In this document: positions 48,032 through 56,615 of the stretch, piece by piece
Layout of the letters: every line of letters begins with the position of its first letter
How positions within the stretch are numbered: position 1 is the first letter of the stretch
Source of the DNA: Algoriphagus oliviformis
Lineage (GTDB): Bacteria > Bacteroidota > Bacteroidia > Cytophagales > Cyclobacteriaceae
Length of the DNA: 64,000 nucleotides
Assembly: GCF_017254915.1 (NCBI RefSeq)
Contig: NZ_JAFKCT010000004.1
Coordinates: forward strand, 62,001-126,000
Direction: 5' to 3'
Notes under the pieces: model-generated
Told to the model about the DNA's origin: nothing
What the model saw: the letters and a program-made list of their open reading frames with translations, nothing else
Databases searched by the model: none
Program-made: the position numbers and the translations under genes

Positions 48032-50569
48032 TTATTCTTCCGCTTTTTCCTTTTTCGTCACCGAAATGGTAAGCTCAGTTCCTTCCCCGCTGTAGTCTGC
48101 AGTGATCACATCCCCTTCGGAAAGGTCTCCCTTCAGGATCTCCTCCGCGATGGCATCCTCCAGATACTTCTGGATGGCACGGTTGAGCGGACGGGCGCCA
48201 TATTGCTGGTCGTAGCCTTTTTCTGCCAAGAAATCCTTGGCCTTATCGGTCAACTCGATTTGGTAACCCAAGTCGGTGATTCGGTGGAAAAGCTTGCCCA
48301 AGCTGATGTCGATGATCTTGAAGATGTGCTCTTTGCTCAGGGAGTTGAACACGACCACGTCATCGAGACGGTTGAGAAACTCTGGGCTAAAGGCCTTCTT
48401 GAGCGCAGACTGGATGGTGGACTTCATGATGTCATCCAGCCCCTCCGTCTTGGCGCGATTGGCAAAGCCGATTCCCGCTCCGAAGTCCTTCAGGTCACGC
48501 ACCCCGATGTTGGAGGTCATGATGATGATGGTGTTTCGGAAATCCACCCTTCTGCCCAGGCCGTCGGTCAGGATCCCGTCATCCAACACCTGCAACAGGA
48601 TATTGAATACATCGGGATGGGCCTTTTCGATCTCGTCCAGCAAGACTACGGAATAGGGCTTTCTCCTTACCTTCTCAGTCAGCTGTCCGCCTTCTTCGTA
48701 GCCCACATAGCCTGGAGGCGCTCCTACCAGTCGGGATACGGAGAACTTCTCCATGTACTCCGACATATCAATTCGGATCAGGGAATCCTCCTTGTCAAAG
48801 AGGTAGGTGGCGAGCATTTTCGCCAGCTCCGTCTTGCCCACGCCAGTTGGGCCGAGGAAGATAAAGGAGCCGATGGGCTTCTTCGGATCTTTCAGGCCCA
48901 CACGGGTGCGCTGGATAGCCTTTGTCAATTTTTTGATTGCCTCGTCCTGGCCGATCACTTTGCCCTTGAGCTCTTCGCCCATGTTGAGAAGCTTGTTGCC
49001 CTCGTTTTGGGCGATACGCTTGGCAGGGATGCCGGTCATCATTGCGATGACTTCGGCCACGTTGTCCTCCTCCACGGTGAATCGCTTGGATTTGCTCTCG
49101 TCCTCCCAACGGTTTTTGGCAGCTTCCAACTGCTCGAGGAGCTTCTTCTCCTTGTCGCGCAGCTGGGCGGCTTCCTCATACTTTTGGGATTTGACCACGC
49201 GGTTTTTCTCCGCTTTGATATTTTCCACATCCGCCTCCAGACGAAGGATATCCTCCGGCACGTGGATGTTGTTGATATGCACTCGGGCACCCGCCTCGTC
49301 GAGGATGTCTATGGCCTTGTCAGGCAGGAAGCGGTCGGAAATGTACCGATCGGAAAGCTTCACGCAAGCCTCGATGGCCGCCGGAGTATAAATCACGTTG
49401 TGGTGATCTTCGTATTTGTCCTTGATGTTGTTCAGGATTTGGATCGTCTCCTCGGGAGAGGTCGCGTCCACCATCACCATCTGGAATCGACGGGCGAGGG
49501 CACCATCTTTCTCAATATATTGACGGTATTCGTCCAGCGTGGTAGCACCGATGCATTGGATTTCTCCACGGGCTAGGGCTGGCTTAAACATGTTGGAAGC
49601 ATCCAAAGAACCGGACGCGCCGCCCGCTCCCACGATGGTATGCAGCTCATCGATAAACAGGATGACGTTTGGAGATTTTTCCAGCTCGTTCATCACGGCC
49701 TTCATCCTCTCCTCAAACTGCCCTCTGTATTTCGTACCCGCCACGAGGGAAGCCAAGTCCAAGGTCACCACGCGCTTGTTGAACAACACGCGGGAAACTT
49801 TCTTCTGTACGATCCGAAGGGCGAGGCCCTCTGCGATCGCGGTCTTACCCACACCAGGTTCACCGATAAGAATCGGGTTGTTTTTCTTTCTACGGGAAAG
49901 GATCTGAGCGACACGCTCGATCTCTTTCTCACGACCGATGATGGGATCCAGCTTGTCGTCTTCCGCCATTTTGGTCAGGTCGCGGCCAAAGTTATCCAAA
50001 ACCGGGGTCCTGGATTTTTCCGCCCCTGGTTTGGACTGTCCTCCAGATCCGCTGCCAGACGAGCCAAACAGCTTGGAGCCGTCGTCGTCCCCATCTTCGG
50101 CTTCCGCCTTGGCGCGCGGACTCGCACCCGAATCAGACTGCATCTCCAGCATCTCCTTCACGGAGTCGTAATTCACCTCAAACTTGTTCAGTATTTGGGT
50201 AGCAATATTGTCTTCGTCCCTTAGGATAGAAAGGAGGAGATGCTCGGTGCCAATCAATTGGCTTTTGAAAATCTTCGCTTCCAAATAGGTGATCTTCAGT
50301 ACCTTTTCCGACTGACGGGTCAGCGGGATATTGGCCATATTTTTTACGTTGTGGTTGGCGGTGCCTTTTACAGCTCGTTCGATTGCATTGCGCAACTCAT
50401 CGAGAGGCACGCCCATTTTTTTGAGAATGGAAACAGCCACACCTTCCCCTTCACGAATCATCCCCAGCAAGAGGTGCTCTGTCCCGATGTAATCATGTCC
50501 CAAGCGAAGCGCTTCTTCTCGGCTGAGAGAGATCACCTCTTTGACTCTATTCGAAAATTTCGCTTCCAT
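48032..50569 (-). CDS. clpC: ATP-dependent Clp protease ATP-binding subunit ClpC
   Basis: The 845-residue HSP100 protein has two N-terminal Clp repeats ([20 protein letters not shown] and [20 protein letters not shown]), a short acidic/Gly-Ser linker (about 150-190) and a first AAA+ module ([13 protein letters not shown]). A UVR/M-domain ([20 protein letters not shown]) and a second AAA+ module ([32 protein letters not shown]) follow. It unfolds substrates for ClpP and acts in heat and oxidative stress. The leader has AGAAAGGATT as ribosome-binding site 5 bp before the ATG. Two palindromes lie upstream (50616-50650). Confidence 0.96.
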   Translation of the reverse strand: MEAKFSNRVKEVISLSREEALRLGHDYIGTEHLLLGMIREGEGVAVSILKKMGVPLDELRNAIERAVKGTANHNVKNMANIPLTRQSEKVLKITYLEAKIFKSQLIGTEHLLLSILRDEDNIATQILNKFEVNYDSVKEMLEMQSDSGASPRAKAEAEDGDDDGSKLFGSSGSGSGGQSKPGAEKSRTPVLDNFGRDLTKMAEDDKLDPIIGREKEIERVAQILSRRKKNNPILIGEPGVGKTAIAEGLALRIVQKKVSRVLFNKRVVTLDLASLVAGTKYRGQFEERMKAVMNELEKSPNVILFIDELHTIVGAGGASGSLDASNMFKPALARGEIQCIGATTLDEYRQYIEKDGALARRFQMVMVDATSPEETIQILNNIKDKYEDHHNVIYTPAAIEACVKLSDRYISDRFLPDKAIDILDEAGARVHINNIHVPEDILRLEADVENIKAEKNRVVKSQKYEEAAQLRDKEKKLLEQLEAAKNRWEDESKSKRFTVEEDNVAEVIAMMTGIPAKRIAQNEGNKLLNMGEELKGKVIGQDEAIKKLTKAIQRTRVGLKDPKKPIGSFIFLGPTGVGKTELAKMLATYLFDKEDSLIRIDMSEYMEKFSVSRLVGAPPGYVGYEEGGQLTEKVRRKPYSVVLLDEIEKAHPDVFNILLQVLDDGILTDGLGRRVDFRNTIIIMTSNIGVRDLKDFGAGIGFANRAKTEGLDDIMKSTIQSALKKAFSPEFLNRLDDVVVFNSLSKEHIFKIIDISLGKLFHRITDLGYQIELTDKAKDFLAEKGYDQQYGARPLNRAIQKYLEDAIAEEILKGDLSEGDVITADYSGEGTELTISVTKKEKAEE

Positions 50570-50615
50570 TTAAATCCTTTCTGATTATGTAATAAACCTG
50601 TACGTATGTTACCGA

Positions 50616-50650
50616 ATTTGTTTTACAAACACAATCCTTTTAAGGATTGT
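50616..50650. promoter_or_regulatory. Palindromes in the clpC leader/promoter region
   Basis: TTTGT-TTT-ACAAA (about 50617-50629) is followed at once by ACAATCCTT-TT-AAGGATTGT (50631-50650), a 9-bp inverted repeat. They sit between the WbqC stop and the clpC start. They could be an operator for a stress regulator or a hairpin that processes the WbqC-clpC transcript. I recognise no CIRCE or CtsR box. Confidence 0.45.
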
Positions 50651-51319
50651 TCATTGTTTTTTTGCCGATTCCTGCAGGATTCTCCCGGCCTCGGGACCGG
50701 CGCAAAAAAGCAAATCCAGAATGCTCAGGTTCGGCTCAAAGTTTACGCCAAAGAGTTGGGTGTAGGGCACGGGATGGTAAAAATTTCTCTCCGAAAAAGG
50801 CCTTCCCGGCTCGATTTGACCTCTTATGTCAAAAACTTCGGATGAAAGGCGGCCTTCTTCCGCCACCGTAATTCTGGCAGGTGAGCGAAGGAGTTTCAGA
50901 CAGACTGTCAGAAGTTTTTGGTTTAGTCGCCAAAGGCTTTCTTCCTCAGACTCAAAAATGTCGTGAAAATAGGGGAAGAAAAACTCAAAGAAGGGAGCCT
51001 TGCCGTAGGCGCTTTGAATCCCCCGAAGATGGACCGCTTGCCACTTTTGCCCGTAGTCAATCCTGACCTCCTCCATGGGTATCCGAGGCCTCCTGCCGAC
51101 TATGGGAATACTTAGCGTCTCGACCTTGTTGGCCAAGCGGATGCGGGTGCGGTTGAGGTAGGACTGGCGCTGGTAGCGGTCCTGCGGAAATACCAACAAC
51201 TCCTCCGCTCCTGCTATGGCGGCAAAAAACTCCAAGCTGGGGAGGTAGTGTAGGTCTATGGCGATTTGGGACAAAGGACTTTTTGATTTACGATGTAAGA
51301 AATACGTCCCGATAGTCAT
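50651..51319 (-). CDS. WbqC-family protein
   Basis: The protein has up to 222 residues from ATG 51319. The WbqC core is AIDLHYLPSLEFFAAIAGAE, FPQDRYQRQSYLNRTRIRLA, TLSIPIVG, YHPVPYTQLFGVNFEPNLSI. The ATG at 51319 falls inside a TCCCGATAG palindrome (51307-51326), which is unlikely for a coding start; a TTG at 51274, just before SQIAIDLHYLP, is an attractive alternative. The family is often linked to glycan or surface-polysaccharide synthesis; mechanism unknown. No neighbours of that pathway are present. Confidence 0.83.
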   Translation of the reverse strand: MTIGTYFLHRKSKSPLSQIAIDLHYLPSLEFFAAIAGAEELLVFPQDRYQRQSYLNRTRIRLANKVETLSIPIVGRRPRIPMEEVRIDYGQKWQAVHLRGIQSAYGKAPFFEFFFPYFHDIFESEEESLWRLNQKLLTVCLKLLRSPARITVAEEGRLSSEVFDIRGQIEPGRPFSERNFYHPVPYTQLFGVNFEPNLSILDLLFCAGPEAGRILQESAKKQ

Positions 51320-51326
51320 CGGGATA
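51307..51326. repeat. REP-like palindrome TCCCGATAG...ATCGGGA, copy A
   Basis: TCCCGATAGTCATCGGGATA is a near-perfect palindrome. A second copy with the same flank (GAGGC) follows 73 bp further on. It lies at the 5' end of the WbqC gene. Confidence 0.7.
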
Positions 51327-51398
51327 CGAGGCGGCCGGTAGTATCTAGCGTCAATAGCCAAACCAAACGGGAAAGAGAAATTTTGATTTATGTTACAT

Positions 51399-51424
51399 CC
51401 CGATAGCTATCGGGATAAGAGGCC
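51399..51424. repeat. REP-like palindrome TCCCGATAGCTATCGGGA, copy B
   Basis: TCCCGATAGCTATCGGGA is a perfect 18-bp palindrome followed by TAAGAGGC, like copy A (TACGAGGC). Related sites occur at 58600-58617 and, degraded, at about 16254. Confidence 0.75.
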
Positions 51425-51460
51425 GAGGACAGCATCGATCCAACTATCCCTAGTCCCAAC

Positions 51461-51485
51461 GCTTCGACTCCGCTCAGCGTGACAG
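51461..51485. repeat. Short interspersed repeat, inverse CTGAGCGGAGTCGAAG unit
   Basis: CGCTTCGACTCCGCTCAGCG followed by TGACA is the reverse complement of the unit at 18311-18335, with a matching TGTCAC flank. It sits in the gap between the WbqC gene and the Sua5/YciO-family gene. Confidence 0.7.
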
Positions 51486-51517
51486 CTTCCGGCATCCCGG
51501 CTTCCGAACTTGCAACC

Positions 51518-52144
51518 TCAGAGCAAATCATCCACATTCCCCAGTCCTTCTCGGACGACGACGACCTCTTCGCCGGTACAATCCAATACGGTGGAAGCCA
51601 CGTTGGCGCCATAGCCTCCGTCGATCACCAGGTCGACGAGATGCTGGTATTTTTCATAGATCAGCTCGGGATCGGTGGAGTACTCGATCACCTCGTCCTC
51701 GTCGTGGATGGAGGTAGAGAGGATAGGCTGGCCAAGCTCCTCCACGATGGCCCGGGGCACGCCATGGTTTGGCACACGGATTCCGACGGTCTTCTTGTTG
51801 CTGTGCAGGATCTTGGGCACCTGCGTGCTCGCTTCGAGGATGAAGGTAAATGGGCCTGGAAAGGCCTTCTTCATCATCTTAAACACCGGCTTGTCGATCA
51901 TCCGGGTGTACTGGGCGATGTTGCTCAGGTCGGCGCAGATGAAGGAGAAGTTATGCTTTCTGGGATTGATGCCCTTGATCTTGCAGATGCGTTCGATGGC
52001 GCGCTGGTTGGTGATATCGCAGCCCATACCATAGACGGTGTCGGTGGGATAGATGACGATGCCTCCGTTTCGGAGCACGTCCACCACCTGCTGCACGCGG
52101 CGCGGGTCGGGGTTTTCTTCGTAAAGCCTGATGAATTCAGCCAT
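51518..52144 (-). CDS. Sua5/YciO/YrdC-family threonylcarbamoyl-AMP synthase-like protein
   Basis: The protein is 208 residues from ATG 52144 (a 20-residue upstream extension is not supported). Family motifs are GGIVIYPTDTVYGMGCDITN, IKGINPRKHNFSFICADL, FPGPFTFILEAS and KKTVGIRVPNHGVPRAIVEE. The protein fits the YciO-like or short YrdC-type branch. It probably makes threonylcarbamoyl-AMP for the TsaD step (inference); YciO paralogues may have other roles. The start overlaps the NUDIX stop by 8 bp, so the two are coupled. Confidence 0.87.
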   Translation of the reverse strand: MAEFIRLYEENPDPRRVQQVVDVLRNGGIVIYPTDTVYGMGCDITNQRAIERICKIKGINPRKHNFSFICADLSNIAQYTRMIDKPVFKMMKKAFPGPFTFILEASTQVPKILHSNKKTVGIRVPNHGVPRAIVEELGQPILSTSIHDEDEVIEYSTDPELIYEKYQHLVDLVIDGGYGANVASTVLDCTGEEVVVVREGLGNVDDLL

Positions 52145-52565
52145 GCTTTTGAGCGTTCGTTGGATTTGCAAGCTTAACCCAATTATCATGCAAATCGTGC
52201 ACAATCGGGATATCGGCCTCCGCCCAATCTACGGAAAAAAGCGATTCCCTACCCAACCAGGCCACTTGGCTGTGCTCCTGAAGACGGATGGCACCCGCTT
52301 TCCAGACAGCCAGGAAGGGCAGCAGGCGGATGATCTTGGTGGGATAGGAAAAGTCCGACGGAGCCAAAGCCTCGCCAACGATCACCTCAATCGACAACTC
52401 CTCCCGAAGCTCCCTCGCCAAGCAATCCCGGGGATCTTCCCCCTCCTCCACTTTTCCGCCAGGAAACTCCCACTTGCCGGGCAAATCCATGCCTTCGGAG
52501 CGCTGGGCAGCGAGGACTTTCCCATCGTGGATGATCAGGGCGCAGGTGACGGGGATGAGTTTCAC
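52137..52565 (-). CDS. NUDIX hydrolase (MutT-like)
   Basis: The 142-residue protein has the NUDIX box GGKVEEGEDPRDCLARELREEL (written in parts: GGKVEEGEDP, RELREEL), consistent with GX5EX7REUXEEXGU except that the final glycine-bearing stretch reads LSIEV. MDLPGKWEFPGGK precedes it, as in CTP/8-oxo-dGTP pyrophosphohydrolases of the MutT type. It is upstream of and overlaps the Sua5/YciO-family gene on the same strand. The likely role is nucleotide-pool clean-up; the substrate is unproven. Confidence 0.92.
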   Translation of the reverse strand: MKLIPVTCALIIHDGKVLAAQRSEGMDLPGKWEFPGGKVEEGEDPRDCLARELREELSIEVIVGEALAPSDFSYPTKIIRLLPFLAVWKAGAIRLQEHSQVAWLGRESLFSVDWAEADIPIVHDLHDNWVKLANPTNAQKHG

Positions 52566-52829
52566 GGAACTGAGCGGAAGCTTCTTGCAAAGAAAATTTT
52601 GAGGGCAGTCGACCGACCGCGGTCAACAGGAGGGAAAAACAAAGTTAGAACAGATTTCCCCTTTCGAAAATCCGGATGAAACCAGTGTGATGTCTAGCGT
52701 AACATATTATCTGAGCAGGGTCTCGATATACGCTACTCTCGTAGCTCCAGTGCTCGACCTGACAACTTGGTGCAGTCGACCGGACAATCTGGTGCAGTGG
52801 ACCGTCGACTTTTGACAAGCAAGGCCAAA
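52566..52829. repeat. Repeat mosaic with tandem 22-bp units and GCAGTCGACC motifs
   Basis: The gap between the NUDIX and TlpA-like genes has a tandem pair (52761-52782 and 52783-52804; both start GACAA and contain TGGTGCAGT, 19 of 22 positions equal). A further GCAGTCGACC lies near 52606, a CTGAGCGGAAG at 52570 and a TCTCGATATACGCTACTCTC stretch at 52721. No gene is seen. Confidence 0.6.
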
Positions 52830-53933
52830 TTACTCTGATTTTTTCTTCCACTGGAGAATCGTCTCATCGCTGTAGCCCTGCGTGACTTCCTCGATTTTGC
52901 CGGTCTCGTCGATCAGGTAAAAGGTCGGAAATCCATTGACCCCATAGTCCTTCCCGACCTGCTCGGCATCGGCCAGGACGGGAAAAGGGATCTTGATCTT
53001 CAACTGGTACTTTTCCATCCGTTCTTTGGAGTCCGAGGGATTGATGTAGAGGGGTACGATGTCGTCCGCAAACTCATAGTCGGGTTTGGCAAACTGCTCC
53101 AAGGCGATCTTGCACCAGCCACAGTTGATGATGGAAAAGTCGAGCAGGACCTTCTTTCCACGGTAATCCGAAAGCCTGACTGGATTGCCATGCCCGTCCT
53201 CCAGTTCAAAATCAGGGGCCTGAATGCCGACTTTCAGCAAAGGAGACTCAGTGTTCCCGGCGACTTTGGTCAGATAGCCCTTGGGGAAATCGACGACAAA
53301 GGGCTCCGCGCTGTCCTCCAGCTTCCAACCATCGTAGCTGCATTCGATGAATTGGTTTCTTTTCCCGTCGTGAAAAAGCCGTCTGGAGTAAAACGCGGGA
53401 AGCAGGTTTGCCGGATTGATCCAGAGGTGGTTTTCCAGATAGACTTCTCTCCCATCAATCACCGTGTCCATCTCCACCCAGCTATATTCCAACAACTGCT
53501 TTTCTTGGATGCTGGTGTCGCCAAGGTAGCTCCATGGCTCTTTTTCGAGTAAAACAAGGGGATTGAACGTTCGGAGCATGCTGTGCTGAACCATCGAAGA
53601 GTCAAGCACGTCTTCCGTCCTCACCGTACTGTCGCGATGGTTGATTTGATATTCCACACCCTGGACATACGCCGATTCTGACCCAGCACCGACTCTTTTC
53701 CCGTGGAAATCATATCCGAAGAAAGCCTCTGGATTCTTGCGAAAATCCGCGGAATAGCCAATCGTCTCAAATTCGCCCATTTCGGGATTTTCCCAGACCA
53801 TATCCATACGCAGCTGCACCCTTTCCGCCTCCTTCATTTTCTTTTTGGCTTCCGCAAAAATCTCCTCCGGGCTCTGGGGCTTGGCGCAGGATAGCAGGGC
53901 AAGCAAGGCGATCTGAGAATAGCGCGTTTTCAT
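52830..53933 (-). CDS. TlpA-like thioredoxin-fold lipoprotein
   Basis: The ATG at 53933 gives 367 residues with a lipoprotein signal ending LLALLSC; the 26-codon upstream extension is not signal-like. A DUF-type N-terminal domain of about 230 residues is followed by a C-terminal thioredoxin/TlpA domain with the catalytic CGWC motif (INCGWCKIALEQF), the cis-Pro region GVNGFPTFYLID and NPVRLSDYRGKKVLLDFS. It is a periplasmic thiol-disulfide reductase or oxidase. It ends in IEEVTQGYSDETI. It lies after a repeat-rich gap and shares no operon. Confidence 0.88.
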   Translation of the reverse strand: MKTRYSQIALLALLSCAKPQSPEEIFAEAKKKMKEAERVQLRMDMVWENPEMGEFETIGYSADFRKNPEAFFGYDFHGKRVGAGSESAYVQGVEYQINHRDSTVRTEDVLDSSMVQHSMLRTFNPLVLLEKEPWSYLGDTSIQEKQLLEYSWVEMDTVIDGREVYLENHLWINPANLLPAFYSRRLFHDGKRNQFIECSYDGWKLEDSAEPFVVDFPKGYLTKVAGNTESPLLKVGIQAPDFELEDGHGNPVRLSDYRGKKVLLDFSIINCGWCKIALEQFAKPDYEFADDIVPLYINPSDSKERMEKYQLKIKIPFPVLADAEQVGKDYGVNGFPTFYLIDETGKIEEVTQGYSDETILQWKKKSE

Positions 53934-54101
53934 AGCAGTCTGTTTGGTATAAAAGCTAAGGTTACGGAAAAACCAGCACAAACCCATAAATGCCGTTATG
54001 AGAATCTTCAAATCGTTATATCGCGTATCTATTCAGGCAATACACGTCCCTGCCTGAACATTTACCGACACCATTTGCCCAAGCTTTCCTATTTTTGCCC
54101 C

Positions 54102-55145
54102 ATGCAAAGCGAAAAGCGTAAAAAATTTCTGCTGGTCACACTGATCGCCTCCTCCGTGCTGCTGATCTCGCTGACCTTCTACTTCTACCAGGTCTTTTTC
54201 AGCCCCAATACCCTGGTGGAATCCGAGCAGCCCTATATACTCAAGATCCCCAGCAATGCGGTCTACAAGCAGGTCTCCGACCAGCTCTACAAAGACAAGG
54301 TGATCAACGACGCGTTGAGTTTTGGCTTTGTGGCCAAAGCCCTCGGCTATCAGGAAGCCGTCAAACCCGGCCTCTACCGTGTCGAACCCAAAATGAGCAA
54401 CCTCGAACTCGTGCGCATGCTCCGCGCTGGAAGGCAGGTACCGGTCAAGGTGACCTTCAACAACGTCCGAACCAAGGAAGACCTGGCTGAAAAGATCACC
54501 GCCAACCTGGAGCTCAGCCAGGAGCAGTTTCTTGACCTGATCCAGGACTCGGTGTATATCCGCAAGTTTGACTTTGAGGAAGAGACCGTCATGGGGATGT
54601 TTATTCCGAATACCTACGAGTTTTGGTGGAACACCAGCCCCGAGGCGCTTTTTGACCGCATGTACAAGGAATACGAGGCCTTTTGGACAGCCGAGAGAAA
54701 GCAAAAAGCCCAGGCAATCGGGCTGACGCAAAAGGAAGTCAGCACCCTCGCCTCCATCGTGCAGGCCGAAAGCCAAAAATCCGACGAGCGTCCCAAGATC
54801 GCCGGAGTCTATCTCAACCGCATGAAAATCGGCATGCCCCTACAGGCCGATCCGACACTGGTCTATGCCACGGGCGACTTTACCCTGAAGCGCATCCTCA
54901 ATGTCCACAAGGAAATCGAAAGTCCCTACAACACCTATAAGTACGCCGGCCTCCCTCCCGGCCCGATCAACCTCCCCGACATCAACTCCCTCAATGCGGT
55001 GCTGAATACCGAAACGCACGACTACCTCTATTTTTGCGCCAAGGAGGATTTTTCCGGCTACCATGCCTTTGCCAGCACCTACAGCGAGCACATGGCCAAT
55101 GCCCGGAGGTATCAAAACGCGCTGAACGCCGCCAAAATCTATTGA
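54102..55145 (+). CDS. mltG: Endolytic murein transglycosylase MltG
   Basis: The protein is 347 residues from ATG 54102. A TATTTTTG box at 54090-54097 just before it resembles a Bacteroidota -7 element, so the mRNA may have almost no leader. One N-terminal transmembrane helix (about 9-30) is followed by the YceG/MltG core: VKPGLYRVEPKMSNLELVRM, GMFIPNTYEFWW, LASIVQAESQKSDERPKIAG with the catalytic Glu223, YLNRMKIGMPLQADPTLVY, YNTYKYAGLPPGPINLPDIN, YLYFCAKEDFSGYHAFA. It cuts nascent glycan chains in the periplasm. The thioesterase gene starts 1 bp after its stop. Confidence 0.94.
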   Translation: MQSEKRKKFLLVTLIASSVLLISLTFYFYQVFFSPNTLVESEQPYILKIPSNAVYKQVSDQLYKDKVINDALSFGFVAKALGYQEAVKPGLYRVEPKMSNLELVRMLRAGRQVPVKVTFNNVRTKEDLAEKITANLELSQEQFLDLIQDSVYIRKFDFEEETVMGMFIPNTYEFWWNTSPEALFDRMYKEYEAFWTAERKQKAQAIGLTQKEVSTLASIVQAESQKSDERPKIAGVYLNRMKIGMPLQADPTLVYATGDFTLKRILNVHKEIESPYNTYKYAGLPPGPINLPDINSLNAVLNTETHDYLYFCAKEDFSGYHAFASTYSEHMANARRYQNALNAAKIY

Positions 55146-55146
55146 C

Positions 55147-55554
55147 ATGTTCCAAGCCGAAACCCAAATCCGCGTTCGCTATGCAGAAACCGACCAGATG
55201 GGCTACGTGTACTATGGCAACTACGCCATGTACTTTGAGGTGGCGCGGGTAGAGGCGATGCGCTCGGCGGGCTTTTCCTACAGGCAAATGGAAGAAGAGG
55301 GAGTGATGATGCCCGTGCTCGAGAGCCACTTTCGCTACCTCAAGCCGGGGAAATACGACGAGCTGCTCACCATCAAGACCACCATTCCCGAGCTTCCGGG
55401 CGTCAGGATCCGCTTCGAATATCAAGTCTCCAACGAGGCTGGGGAGCTGATCACCGAGGGCTGGACTACGCTGGCCTTTCTGAAAAAAGAAAGCCATAGT
55501 CCTACCCGCCCGCCGAAGAATTTGTTAGATTTATTGAAACCCTTTTTCGGGTAA
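55147..55554 (+). CDS. Acyl-CoA thioesterase, 4-hydroxybenzoyl-CoA thioesterase/YbgC family
   Basis: The 135-residue hotdog-fold protein has the motif RVRYAETDQMGYVYYGNYA with catalytic Asp, the central helix YFEVARVEAMRSAG, and YLKPGKYDELLTIKTTIPEL. It has the short YbgC/FadM-like architecture. It is adjacent to mltG with a 1-bp gap and followed 12 bp later by the YihY gene, so the three probably form an envelope-related operon. Substrate chain length unknown. Confidence 0.9.
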   Translation: MFQAETQIRVRYAETDQMGYVYYGNYAMYFEVARVEAMRSAGFSYRQMEEEGVMMPVLESHFRYLKPGKYDELLTIKTTIPELPGVRIRFEYQVSNEAGELITEGWTTLAFLKKESHSPTRPPKNLLDLLKPFFG

Positions 55555-55566
55555 ACCCATGATACT

Positions 55567-56538
55567 GTGATCAAAAAGGAAATTTTCAAGTGGCGCTTAC
55601 GCTTGCAGCTGAAGGCTCGGCATTTGAAAAAGATCTATTTCGGTCATCCGGACAAAAATCTATACGACGTCATCCGGATTTTCATCCAGCAGCTCAAAAA
55701 GGACGACATCGGCGAGCGGGCGGGCTCCATGGCCTTCAGCTACACGATCGCCCTTTTCCCCCTGCTCCTCTTTCTGCTCAACCTCGTCCCCTACCTACAG
55801 GATTTTTTCCCGGTGGTGACGACTGAAAACATCCTGGACTTCGTCCAAAACATCATCCCGGCCGATCTCTACCAAAACATCGAAACCACCCTCATGGACA
55901 TTGTGTCCAAGCCTAGGCAAAGCCTGCTTTCCTTCGGTTTCTTTTTTGCGCTCTTTGCCTCCACACAGGGGGTGATGTCCATGATGACGTCGTTCAACTC
56001 GGTGTACAAAACAAAGGAAAACCGGGGCTACCTCATGTCTCGCCTGATCGCCTTTTCCATTGTTTTCGCCTTGGTTCTGACCGTCATCACGGCCAGCTCG
56101 GTCATGATCGTCGGCAGCATCCTGATCAACGCGCTGGACGAGATGCACCTGTTCAACAGCAATTTCATGATCTTCCTCTTCAATACGCTGAAGTTTTTGA
56201 TCCTGCTCTTTGTATTCTACATCACCTCTGCATTCATCTTCCGCTTTGCGCCGGCAGTACACGACAAGTGGCATTTTTTTTCTACCGGAGCCCATCTGTC
56301 GGGATTGCTGATCACGTTGGCCTTTTATGGGTTTATTTTCTATCTGGAAAACTTCGCCAGCTATAACAAGCTCTACGGCTCCATCGGCACCCTGCTTGCA
56401 CTGATGCTGTGGCTCTGGATCACCTCCCTGATCATCCTGGTCTGCTTTGAAGTCAACGTGAGCCTGGACTTGGCCGAAGACAAGCAGAAGGAGCGTGAGA
56501 GGAGGAGAAAAGTACTGGGCAGACCCGCCGAGGTGTAA
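55567..56538 (+). CDS. YihY/BrkB-family multi-pass membrane protein
   Basis: The 323-residue protein has a GTG start. It has six hydrophobic helices (GSMAFSYTIALFPLLLFLLN, SFGFFFALFASTQGVMSMMT, IVFALVLTVITASSVMIVGS, FLILLFVFYITSAFIFRF, TGAHLSGLLITLAFYGFIFY, LALMLWLWITSLIILVCFEV) and the conserved N-terminal DDIGERAGSMAFSYTIALFP. Members were once called ribonuclease BN; a transporter or envelope role is now assumed. A highly charged C-terminal tail follows. It is the last gene of the mltG group. Confidence 0.9.
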   Translation: MIKKEIFKWRLRLQLKARHLKKIYFGHPDKNLYDVIRIFIQQLKKDDIGERAGSMAFSYTIALFPLLLFLLNLVPYLQDFFPVVTTENILDFVQNIIPADLYQNIETTLMDIVSKPRQSLLSFGFFFALFASTQGVMSMMTSFNSVYKTKENRGYLMSRLIAFSIVFALVLTVITASSVMIVGSILINALDEMHLFNSNFMIFLFNTLKFLILLFVFYITSAFIFRFAPAVHDKWHFFSTGAHLSGLLITLAFYGFIFYLENFASYNKLYGSIGTLLALMLWLWITSLIILVCFEVNVSLDLAEDKQKERERRRKVLGRPAEV

Positions 56539-56615
56539 TGTTACGGTCCGAGCCCCTGTTTTTTCGGACTGGCTAATTCGCTATTTTAGTCCATCCCATC
56601 ATTAAACCCCAGATC

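Noticed and set aside
48017..49576. 519-residue plus-strand frame antisense to clpC
   Set aside because: It is the complement of a well-supported ClpC coding region; no family similarity.
56546..56569. Weak GTCCGA/TCGGAC hairpin after the YihY gene as a terminator
   Set aside because: The stem is only 6 bp with the T run inside the loop, so it is not convincing.
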